Assembly (NCBI GenBank): GCA_018714645.1
Contig: DVND01000020.1
Span: 1-5,511 of the forward strand
Origin: Candidatus Avimonoglobus intestinipullorum
GTDB lineage: Bacteria > Bacillota > Clostridia > UBA1381
Reading direction: 5' to 3'
DNA: 5,511 nt
Program-made: the position numbers and the translations under genes
Notes under the pieces: model-generated
What the model was told of the DNA's origin: nothing
The model's database searches: none
Seen by the model: the letters and a program-made list of their open reading frames with translations, nothing else
In this document: one piece after another, positions 1 through 5,499 of the stretch
How positions within the stretch are numbered: position 1 is the stretch's first letter
Layout: each line of letters begins with the position of its first letter

Positions 1-150
1 TATATTGATCGCAATATCGATCAGAATCACTCCTGTAAGAGTGTTCATCAGCCCCAAACCTCTCACCAGCTTGTAGAGACCCATAATTGACATTTGATAT
101 GGAAACATCATTCCTGACAGAATCAGAAGAAAAATACCGCTAAAAAACAG
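1..150 (-). pseudogene. 5'-truncated carbohydrate ABC transporter permease (CUT1, MalG-like), partial at window edge
   Basis: Read on the minus strand, in the frame whose codons align with position 1, this stretch encodes about 50 residues with the pattern of a binding-protein-dependent sugar permease. A hydrophobic segment (SGIFLLILSGMMFPYQ) is followed by the family's amphipathic stretch (GLYKLVRGLGLMNT) and the start of the next membrane segment (GVILIDIAINI). CUT1 permeases of the MalG/MsmG type carry the same order: a P-x-Q element, then PLY, then LGL-N-T, then G-x-I-L. The frame runs off the left edge, so the C-terminal half, including the EAA loop that contacts the ATPase, would lie outside the window. 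The family normally has roughly 100 further residues before this segment. Here the frame holds no plausible start, meets a stop at 193-195 and runs into pckG, so the 5' part is missing. The exact break is uncertain, probably about 140-150. A mis-assembled join is an alternative to a true relic. Confidence 0.7.
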
Positions 151-154
151 GAGG
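149..154 (+). promoter_or_regulatory. pckG ribosome binding site, favours start at 163
   Basis: AGGAGG is a full match to the anti-Shine-Dalgarno consensus. It lies only 2 nt before the ATG at 157 but 8 nt before the in-frame ATG at 163. The latter is normal spacing, so 163 is the likelier start. Confidence 0.8.
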
Positions 155-162
155 AAATGACG

Positions 163-1926
163 ATGACGAATAACACAGCTGTTAAAACATGGTTAGACGA
201 AATGGTCGCGATGTGCCAACCGGACGAAGTCGTTTGGATTGACGGGAGCGAGGCGCAGCTGGAAGCGCTGCGTGCGGAAGCTGTTTCCACAGGGGAAATG
301 ATCAAATTAAACCAGGAAAAGCTGCCGGGCTGCTACTATCACAGGACCGCTGAAAACGACGTGGCGCGCGTGGAGGACAGAACTTATATCTGCACGCCGA
401 CAGAGATAGAAGCGGGCCCGAACAACAACTGGATGGCGCCCGATGAAATGTATGCAAAAATGAAAGCGTTATATACAGGTTCCATGAAGGGACGGACCAT
501 GTATGTAATCCCATATTCCATGGGCCCGGTGGGGTCTCCGTTTTCAAAAATCGGCATTGAGCTGACGGACAGCATCTATGTTGTTCTGAACATGAATATC
601 ATGACAAGGATCGGCAAAGCAGTCATGGATCAGCTTGGCGACAATGGGGATTTCGTAAAATGCCTGCACGCGAAGAAGGACGTCAATCCGGACGACCGTT
701 ACATTGTGCACTTCCCGCAGGATTCCACGATCTGGTCTGTCAATTCCGCTTACGGCGGCAACGTGCTGCTGGGGAAAAAGTGCTTTGCGCTGCGTATTGC
801 ATCTTATCTTGGCAGAAATGAAGGCTGGATGGCGGAGCACATGCTGATTTTGGGCCTGGAAAACCCGCAGGGCGAAGTGAAATATATTGCGGCGGCGTTC
901 CCGTCAGCTTGCGGTAAAACAAACCTGGCAATGCTGATCCCGCCGGAATATTTGAAGAAAAAAGGCTATAAGGTATGGACGGTCGGCGATGATATCGCAT
1001 GGCTGCGCATCGGGCCGGACGGCAGGCTGTATGCCATCAACCCGGAGGCCGGGTTCTTTGGCGTTGCGCCCGGGACCAGCGAAAAAACAAACTATAATGC
1101 GCTGCAGGCCACGAAGAAAAATACAATTTTCACAAATGTTGCAATCAATAATGACGATATGACGGTATGGTGGGAAGGGCTGGATAAGAATCCGCCTGAG
1201 AACTGCACTGAGTGGAAGGGTTCCGTTGTAAACGGGAAGACCTATGAAGGGAAGCTGGCGCATCCGAATTCGAGATTCACTGCGCCGGCTGTAAACTGCC
1301 CGTGCATTTCCCCTGAATTTGAAAATCCGCAGGGCGTGCCGATTGATGCAATCGTATTCGGCGGGCGCCGGGCGAAGACTGCGCCGCTGGTATACCAGGC
1401 GCGTAATTGGCAGCACGGCGTATTTGTCGGCGCAAACATGGCGTCTGAAACGACTGCCGCAGCGGCCGGCGCTGTGGGTGTGGTCCGCCGCGACCCGATG
1501 GCGATGAAGCCGTTTGTTGGATACAACATGGGCGATTATTTCGCGCATTGGCTGGAAATGGGCAAGAAAATGGATCCTGAAAAAGCCCCGAAAATTTTCC
1601 ATGTCAACTGGTTCAGGCTGGATGACGAAGGCAACTTCATGTGGCCGGGCTTTGGCGACAATATGCGTGTCCTGCTGTGGATTCTCGACCGTTGCGCCGG
1701 GAAAGCGGATGCGGTTGAAAGCCCGATTGGATATCTGCCGGTTGATATTGACACAACGGATTTGGACATTGACAAGGACGTCCTGAAAGAATTGCTGAGC
1801 GTTGATAAGAAGGTTTGGCTGGAAGATGTCGAGGATGCGAAGAAGTATTTTGCACAGTATGGCGACCGGCTCCCGAAAGAGATTTGGGATGAATTGGAGA
1901 CGCTTGAAACAAAATTGAAAGCTTGA
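163..1926 (+). CDS. pckG: Phosphoenolpyruvate carboxykinase (GTP)
   Basis: This cytosolic enzyme interconverts oxaloacetate + GTP and phosphoenolpyruvate + GDP + CO2. It serves gluconeogenesis, or PEP carboxylation in some anaerobes. Residues are numbered from the upstream ATG at 157 (589 aa); the preferred start at 163 gives 587 aa, near the 590-620 usual for the GTP family. Visible landmarks are: Arg75 (substrate-binding Arg87 of the animal enzyme); the block YVIPYSMGPVGSP at 116-128; Tyr199-Gly-Gly; Mn2+ ligands in GKK (206-208), His228 and Asp279 (VGDDIAWL); the P-loop ACGKTN at 251-256 with the reactive Cys252; NPEAGFFGVAPGTS; FGGRR at 401-405; the mobile-lid region SETTAAAA at 430-437; and the guanine-sandwiching aromatics Phe486, Phe494 and Phe499. 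The last three separate it from ATP-dependent PckA. The stop TGA is followed at once by an in-frame TAA. The gene looks intact and monocistronic, with a terminator directly after it. No confident promoter is visible, and any promoter would lie inside the permease remnant or beyond it. Confidence 0.97.
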   Translation: MTNNTAVKTWLDEMVAMCQPDEVVWIDGSEAQLEALRAEAVSTGEMIKLNQEKLPGCYYHRTAENDVARVEDRTYICTPTEIEAGPNNNWMAPDEMYAKMKALYTGSMKGRTMYVIPYSMGPVGSPFSKIGIELTDSIYVVLNMNIMTRIGKAVMDQLGDNGDFVKCLHAKKDVNPDDRYIVHFPQDSTIWSVNSAYGGNVLLGKKCFALRIASYLGRNEGWMAEHMLILGLENPQGEVKYIAAAFPSACGKTNLAMLIPPEYLKKKGYKVWTVGDDIAWLRIGPDGRLYAINPEAGFFGVAPGTSEKTNYNALQATKKNTIFTNVAINNDDMTVWWEGLDKNPPENCTEWKGSVVNGKTYEGKLAHPNSRFTAPAVNCPCISPEFENPQGVPIDAIVFGGRRAKTAPLVYQARNWQHGVFVGANMASETTAAAAGAVGVVRRDPMAMKPFVGYNMGDYFAHWLEMGKKMDPEKAPKIFHVNWFRLDDEGNFMWPGFGDNMRVLLWILDRCAGKADAVESPIGYLPVDIDTTDLDIDKDVLKELLSVDKKVWLEDVEDAKKYFAQYGDRLPKEIWDELETLETKLKA

Positions 1927-1927
1927 T

Positions 1928-1959
1928 AAAAAGCTTCCGGCGTATGCCGGAAGCTTTTT
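1928..1959 (+). terminator. Rho-independent terminator after pckG, probably bidirectional
   Basis: A perfect 14-bp inverted repeat closes a GTAT loop. The left arm is AAAAAGCTTCCGGC (1928-1941) and the right arm GCCGGAAGCTTTTT (1946-1959). Taken as a 9-bp GC-rich stem flanked by five A and five T, it works as a terminator in both directions. It begins only 1 nt after the pckG TGA and shares bases with the second, in-frame TAA. On the minus strand it is a second stop for any read-through from the convergent dehydrogenase gene. Confidence 0.93.
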
Positions 1960-2007
1960 CGTATCTGTCTGTATATAATTTGTGTATATCTGCATACAAA
2001 GCGTATA

Positions 2008-2032
2008 AAAGGCCGCTGAACCAGCGGCCTTT
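2008..2032 (-). terminator. Rho-independent terminator after the FucO-like gene
   Basis: A perfect 11-bp inverted repeat (AAAGGCCGCTG at 2008-2018, CAGCGGCCTTT at 2022-2032) encloses a 3-nt loop. It lies 4 bp beyond the stop codon of the minus-strand dehydrogenase. Read on the minus strand, the stem is followed by TTTTATA, a better uridine tract than the TTTG on the plus strand, so it is assigned to the minus-strand gene. It could still back up pckG termination. Confidence 0.88.
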
Positions 2033-2036
2033 GTTG

Positions 2037-3185
2037 TCAGATCAATGATTGATAGAGCGCTGCGATCTCTTCAACGCTTGTGTCCTTCGGGTTCCCGGGG
2101 CGGCATGCGTCGTCATATGCGGACTGCGCCAGGAAGGGGATGTCCTCCGGTTTTACGATTTCCTTCAAGTCCGCGGGGATGCCCACGTCTTTGGAAAGCG
2201 TCCGCACGGCGTCAACCGCCGCTTTCCTATATTCCTCCACGCTCATGGAATCCACATTCTGGACGCCCATCGCCCGCGCAATTTCGCGGTACTTTTCGCC
2301 GGTAGCCTCCGCATTATATTCCATAACGGTGGGGAGGATGATGGCGTTTGCAACGCCATGCGGCGTATCATACAGTGCGCCCAGCGGGTGCGCCATGGAG
2401 TGAACAATGCCGAGGCCGACGTTGGAAAAGCCCATACCGGCGATATATTGCCCAAGCGCCATGCCCTCTCTGCCGTCGGCGGTGTTGGCAACGGCACCGC
2501 GGAGCGACCTGGAAATAATTTCAATTGCTTTTAAGTGGAACATATCCGAAAGCTCCCATGCGCCGCGGGTAATGTACCCTTCGATGGCATGGGTCAGCGC
2601 ATCCATTCCGGTGGCGGCGGTGAGGCCCTTGGGCATGGAGCTCATCATTTCCGGGTCTACAAACGCGACAATCGGGATGTCATGCGGGTCGACACAAACC
2701 ATTTTGCGTTCTTTTTCCGCATCGGTGATAACGTAGTTGATGGTCACTTCCGCCGCAGTACCCGCGGTAGTGGGAACGGCAAAAATCGGCACGCTTTTAT
2801 TTTTTGTGGGCGCCGTGCCCTCCAGGCTGCGCACATCGGCAAATTCAGGATTGGCGATGATAATTCCAATAGCTTTTGCGGTGTCCATGGAGGATCCGCC
2901 GCCGATTGCAATGATGTAATCCGCGCCGGAAGCCTTGAACGCTTCCACGCCGGTTTGTACGTTTTCAATGGTGGGGTTGGGTTTGATGTCGCTGTAGATT
3001 TCATATGTGAGCGACGCATGTTCCAAAACGTCCAACACCTTTTTTGTGACACCGAATTTGATCAAATCTGGATCGGAGCACACAAAGGCTTTTTTAAACC
3101 CGCGCGCGCAGGCTTCCGCGGAAATCTCCCGGATCGCCCCTGCGCCGTGATAAGACGTTTCATTTAAGATAAATCTGTTTGCCAT
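2037..3185 (-). CDS. fucO: Iron-containing alcohol dehydrogenase, probable lactaldehyde reductase (1,2-propanediol oxidoreductase)
   Basis: A 382-residue group III (Fe-dependent) alcohol dehydrogenase. Its length and long stretches of sequence match E. coli FucO as I recall it, for example the MANR..LNET start, NNPEFADVRSLEG-like, VPTTAGTAAEVTINYVITD and HAIEGYITRGAW segments. FucO reduces L-lactaldehyde to L-1,2-propanediol with NADH during anaerobic fucose or rhamnose breakdown. The N-terminal half binds dinucleotide: GGGSSMD at 95-101, and Asp38, which matches the FucO aspartate that disfavours NADP. The helical C-terminal half supplies the iron ligands Asp195, His199, His262 and His276, all present. 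Cys361 near the end is also conserved with FucO. The start at 3185 is backed by an AAAGGAG element 10 nt upstream, a near-consensus promoter, and the match to the FucO N-terminus. No other fucose or rhamnose gene is in view, so the physiological substrate is inferred; a related NADH-dependent 1,2-diol or ethanol dehydrogenase is possible. Confidence 0.9.
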   Translation of the reverse strand: MANRFILNETSYHGAGAIREISAEACARGFKKAFVCSDPDLIKFGVTKKVLDVLEHASLTYEIYSDIKPNPTIENVQTGVEAFKASGADYIIAIGGGSSMDTAKAIGIIIANPEFADVRSLEGTAPTKNKSVPIFAVPTTAGTAAEVTINYVITDAEKERKMVCVDPHDIPIVAFVDPEMMSSMPKGLTAATGMDALTHAIEGYITRGAWELSDMFHLKAIEIISRSLRGAVANTADGREGMALGQYIAGMGFSNVGLGIVHSMAHPLGALYDTPHGVANAIILPTVMEYNAEATGEKYREIARAMGVQNVDSMSVEEYRKAAVDAVRTLSKDVGIPADLKEIVKPEDIPFLAQSAYDDACRPGNPKDTSVEEIAALYQSLI

Positions 3186-3195
3186 AGTTTTTCAG

Positions 3196-3200
3196 CTCCT
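3196..3200 (-). promoter_or_regulatory. Ribosome binding site of the FucO-like gene
   Basis: On the minus strand AGGAG (within AAAGGAGCTG) sits 10 nt before the ATG at 3185. The spacing is slightly long but acceptable, and there is no better start nearby. Confidence 0.7.
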
Positions 3201-3218
3201 TTGTATATTGCTGGTATT

Positions 3219-3247
3219 ATTATAACAAATTAGGGATAGAATGTCCA
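3219..3247 (-). promoter_or_regulatory. Sigma-A-type promoter of the FucO-like gene
   Basis: On the minus strand there is a -35 box TGGACA (3242-3247, 5 of 6 to consensus), a 17-bp spacer, and a perfect -10 box TATAAT (3219-3224). The -10 is preceded by TGT, giving an extended -10 (TGn). Transcription would begin near 3212, leaving a leader of about 27 nt that includes the ribosome binding site. Confidence 0.85.
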
Positions 3248-3299
3248 GATGTTCCGCGCATATTTTAACAGATTTTATCCTTAAATAGTAAAAAATACT

Positions 3300-3327
3300 T
3301 TGCATCGTGTAAAAAATCATGTATAAT
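3300..3327 (+). promoter_or_regulatory. Probable promoter of the metallophosphoesterase gene
   Basis: A perfect -10 TATAAT (3322-3327) lies 16 bp after a poor -35 TTGCAT (3300-3305, only TTG matches). The position, about 30 bp before the start codon, suits a short leader. The -35 is weak, so expression may be modest or depend on an activator. Confidence 0.6.
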
Positions 3328-3343
3328 AGAATCATTGCTGCAC

Positions 3344-3349
3344 AGGAGG
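3344..3349 (+). promoter_or_regulatory. Ribosome binding site of the metallophosphoesterase gene
   Basis: AGGAGG with a 7-nt spacer to the ATG at 3357. This is optimal and fixes the start. Confidence 0.88.
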
Positions 3350-3356
3350 GAAAAGC

Positions 3357-4055
3357 ATGGCACTTTTTACAATATCCGACCTGCACCTGCCGCTGGGGGT
3401 CAATAAACCCATGGACATTTTTGGCCCGCAGTGGGAGAATTATGTGGCGCGGCTGGAGGAGCACTGGCAGGACTGTGTGAAACCGGAGGACGTCGTCGTC
3501 CTGCCGGGGGATTTTTCCTGGGCGACTTACCTGGAAGAAAGTGTCCGGGATTTTGCGTTTTTAAACCGTTTAAACGGCAGGAAAATTTTGTTGAAGGGCA
3601 ACCATGACTATTGGTGGACAACGTTGCACAAAATGCGCACATTTATTGCGGCACAGGGGTTTTCCGGAATTGATTTTTTGCAGAATAATTCCTACATGTA
3701 TCAGAAAACAGCCATCTGCGGCACGCGGGGCTGGGCCTGGGCGAAAGAGATGGCGGCGGAGGATCAGAAAATTTACAACCGCGAATTGAACCGGCTGGAA
3801 TTGTCTATCCAGAGCGCCCTGCGGCAGGAGCCGGAGGAAGTGCTTGTTTTTCTGCATTACCCGCCCGTTTTGGCAGATGACTTTCATACGCCTATGGCGG
3901 AGCTGCTGCAGCGGTACGGTGTGAAGCGGTGTATTTATGGGCACATCCATGCTTCGGGCAGCCGGTATGCGTTTGAAGGCACGGCCGGGAATGTGCAATA
4001 TACGCTGGTTTCCTGTGATTTTCGTGGATTTTATCCCATACAATTGTGCGAATAG
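3357..4055 (+). CDS. Calcineurin-like metallophosphoesterase of unknown substrate
   Basis: A 232-residue soluble protein with the full set of dinuclear-metal motifs of the calcineurin-like phosphoesterase superfamily. These are D-L-H (Asp8, His10), GD (Asp52), GNHD with Asn82 and His83, a lone His167 in LHYPP, and GHIH with His196 and His198. It should therefore be an active phosphomonoesterase or phosphodiesterase. The spaced tryptophans near the metal site (Trp55, Trp86, Trp87, Trp126, Trp128) and the short length resemble the family annotated in Clostridia as 'predicted phosphohydrolase' (COG1768-type, from memory). No signal peptide or membrane segment is visible, so it is probably cytosolic. 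It has its own promoter and ribosome binding site, diverges from the FucO-like gene and lies 138 bp upstream of tig in the same direction. No hairpin terminator separates it from tig, so read-through into tig is possible. The substrate cannot be told from the sequence. Confidence 0.9.
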   Translation: MALFTISDLHLPLGVNKPMDIFGPQWENYVARLEEHWQDCVKPEDVVVLPGDFSWATYLEESVRDFAFLNRLNGRKILLKGNHDYWWTTLHKMRTFIAAQGFSGIDFLQNNSYMYQKTAICGTRGWAWAKEMAAEDQKIYNRELNRLELSIQSALRQEPEEVLVFLHYPPVLADDFHTPMAELLQRYGVKRCIYGHIHASGSRYAFEGTAGNVQYTLVSCDFRGFYPIQLCE

Positions 4056-4096
4056 CCCAGAATTTTGGAGTATTTTTGAATTTTGGAATTTTTGGG

Positions 4097-4124
4097 TTGA
4101 AATTTTCGCCGGATGTGATATAAT
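4097..4124 (+). promoter_or_regulatory. Sigma-A-type promoter of tig
   Basis: The -35 TTGAAA (4097-4102, 5 of 6), a 16-bp spacer and a perfect -10 TATAAT (4119-4124) preceded by TGA (extended -10) make a strong promoter. Transcription would begin at about 4131, giving a leader of roughly 63 nt. A second TATAAT at 4159-4164 lacks a -35 box at workable spacing. Confidence 0.82.
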
Positions 4125-4129
4125 GATGT

Positions 4130-4150
4130 AATTGTAATAATGGTACAATT
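4130..4150. repeat. 7-bp inverted repeat at the predicted tig transcription start
   Basis: AATTGTA (4130-4136) and TACAATT (4144-4150) are perfect inverted copies around a 7-nt spacer, directly after the -10 box. It could be an operator or a weak leader hairpin, or chance in AT-rich DNA. The right arm also contains the palindrome ACAATTGT (4145-4152). Confidence 0.5.
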
Positions 4151-4177
4151 GTGTATCATATAATATTTTAACGTTAG

Positions 4178-4183
4178 AGGAGG
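4178..4183 (+). promoter_or_regulatory. tig ribosome binding site
   Basis: AGGAGG with a 10-nt spacer to the ATG at 4194. The spacing is at the long end of normal, but the protein start MAVKSEQVEKN is typical of trigger factors. Confidence 0.8.
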
Positions 4184-4193
4184 ATTTCACAGG

Positions 4194-5480
4194 ATGGCTG
4201 TAAAATCGGAACAGGTGGAGAAAAATCTTGTCAAATTGACATTTGAAGTGTCCTATGACAAATTTGAAGAGGGTATGAACAAAGCGTATCGCAAGAACGT
4301 GAAAAAATATAATATTCCCGGATTCAGAAAGGGGAAGGTGCCGAAGGCGGTTGTGGAAAAATACTATACAAAGGCTGTCTTTTATGATGACGCCATTAAT
4401 TACGTCCTGCCGGATGCATACAGCGCGGCGCTGGAAGAGGCAGATATCGACGCTGTTGCGCGTCCTGAAATTGATGTGGAAGAGATCAAAGACAATGAGC
4501 CTGTTGTGTTTACCGCGCTGGTTACCACAAAACCGGAGGTAAAACTTGGGAAATATAAGGGTATAGAGATTGAAAAAATTGAACATACTGTAACCGATGC
4601 AGACGTGGACAAAGACATCGAAGCCACGCAGAAGAAGAACGCGCGGGTCCTGTCCGTTGAAGACCGCCCGGTTGAAAACGGGGACATCGTTGTGTTCGAT
4701 TTTGAAGGGTTTGTGGACGGCGTTGCATTCCCCGGCGGGAAAGCGGAGGAATATGAGTTGGAAATCGGCTCCGGCAGCTTTATCCCGGGGTTTGAAGAAC
4801 AGATGGTCGGCGTGAAGATCGGCGAGGACGCGGAGGTCAACGTGACATTCCCGGAGGACTATCATGCGCCGGAGCTGGCCGGGAAAGCGGCGGTGTTTAA
4901 AATCAAGGTGCATGAAATTAAAGCGCGTGAATATCCGGAGCTGAACGACGATTTTGCGTCGGAGGTCAGTGATTTTGATACCATGGAGGAATACAGGAAC
5001 GACGTGCGCACGCGTTTGGAGAAGGCGGCCGAAGACCGGACGAAGGCTGAAACGGAAAATGCAATTGTCGATAAAGCGGCCGAAGCTGCCGAAATCGATA
5101 TCCCGGACGCTATGATCGAAGCGCAGATCGACCGCATGGTGAACGATTTTGCACAGCGCCTGTCCTATCAGGGCATGAACATGGAGATGTATTTGCAGTA
5201 CACCGGTTCCAACATGGAAAAATTCCGCGAAGGCTTCAAGGAGCAGGCGCAAAAACAGGTGCGCGTGTCCTTGGTACTGGAAGAGATTGCAAAGACAGAG
5301 GGCATCGAGGCAAACCAGGAAGAACTGGATCAGAAGATTGCCGACCTGAGCAAGCAATACAATATGGAAACTGAAAAATTGCAGGAGCTGCTCCGTCCGG
5401 AGGATTTGGACGGGTTGAAGCAGGAGATCGCATTGACAAAGACGATTGAGATGCTTGTCAATAAAGCGAAAATCAAATAA
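4194..5480 (+). CDS. tig: Trigger factor, ribosome-associated chaperone and peptidyl-prolyl isomerase
   Basis: A 428-residue protein, close to the 432 residues of E. coli Tig. It docks at the ribosomal exit tunnel, shields nascent chains and catalyses proline isomerisation. The N-terminal ribosome-binding domain (about 1-115) carries the signature GFRKGK at 43-48, which contacts ribosomal protein L23. An FKBP-type isomerase domain follows (about 155-245), with GDIVVFDFEG, GSGSFIPGFEEQ, VTFPEDYHAPELAGK and the closing KVHEIKAREYPELNDDF. The remaining helical part (about 246-428), rich in Glu, Lys and Met, forms the C-terminal arms and substrate cradle. All three domains look intact. The gene has its own strong promoter and ends 19 nt before the probable clpP start with no terminator between, so co-transcription with protease genes is likely. 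I saw no CtsR or CIRCE heat-shock operator upstream. Confidence 0.97.
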   Translation: MAVKSEQVEKNLVKLTFEVSYDKFEEGMNKAYRKNVKKYNIPGFRKGKVPKAVVEKYYTKAVFYDDAINYVLPDAYSAALEEADIDAVARPEIDVEEIKDNEPVVFTALVTTKPEVKLGKYKGIEIEKIEHTVTDADVDKDIEATQKKNARVLSVEDRPVENGDIVVFDFEGFVDGVAFPGGKAEEYELEIGSGSFIPGFEEQMVGVKIGEDAEVNVTFPEDYHAPELAGKAAVFKIKVHEIKAREYPELNDDFASEVSDFDTMEEYRNDVRTRLEKAAEDRTKAETENAIVDKAAEAAEIDIPDAMIEAQIDRMVNDFAQRLSYQGMNMEMYLQYTGSNMEKFREGFKEQAQKQVRVSLVLEEIAKTEGIEANQEELDQKIADLSKQYNMETEKLQELLRPEDLDGLKQEIALTKTIEMLVNKAKIK

Positions 5481-5484
5481 ATAG

Positions 5485-5490
5485 AAAGGG
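5485..5490 (+). promoter_or_regulatory. Ribosome binding site of the downstream gene (probable clpP)
   Basis: AAAGGG lies 9 nt before the ATG at 5500, in the short gap after the tig stop codon. It is a partial match to consensus at normal spacing. Confidence 0.6.
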
Positions 5491-5499
5491 TTTGATAGT

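Noticed and set aside
94..123. A possible pckG promoter, TTGATA - 18 bp - CAGAAT, and a nearby perfect TTGACA at 87-92.
   Set aside because: The -10 matches only 4 of 6, and no acceptable -10 lies 16-18 bp after the TTGACA. Both lie inside the permease remnant, so chance is likely.
904..1995. A 363-codon open frame on the minus strand opposite pckG.
   Set aside because: It is antisense to the conserved PEPCK core, runs through the terminator hairpin at its own start, and resembles no known family.
1960..2007. Repeated GTATAT-like words and a TATAAT between the two terminators.
   Set aside because: There is no -35, no downstream gene on either strand that it could serve, and only an imperfect inverted repeat; this fits plain AT-rich spacer.
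2535..3167. A 210-codon open frame on the plus strand opposite the FucO-like gene.
   Set aside because: It is the complement of a gene with an intact metal site and its own promoter, and shows no family features.
3192..3464. A 90-codon minus-strand frame covering the divergent promoter region.
   Set aside because: It overlaps the start of the phosphoesterase gene and both promoters, with no supporting ribosome binding site or similarity.
4056..4096. A terminator after the phosphoesterase gene.
   Set aside because: The region is T-rich but only very weak stems such as CCAG/TTGG can form, so no rho-independent terminator is supported.
4056..4193. CtsR or CIRCE heat-shock operator upstream of tig-clpP.
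   Set aside because: I looked for the GGTCAAA direct repeat and the TTAGCACTC/GAGTGCTAA inverted repeat and found neither.
3570..5357. A 595-codon open frame on the minus strand opposite the phosphoesterase and tig genes.
   Set aside because: It lies antisense to two clearly recognisable genes and crosses their intergenic gap and promoter. It has no family resemblance or convincing ribosome binding site, and its His/Phe/Arg/Leu-rich composition is what the complement of Glu/Lys-rich coding sequence gives.
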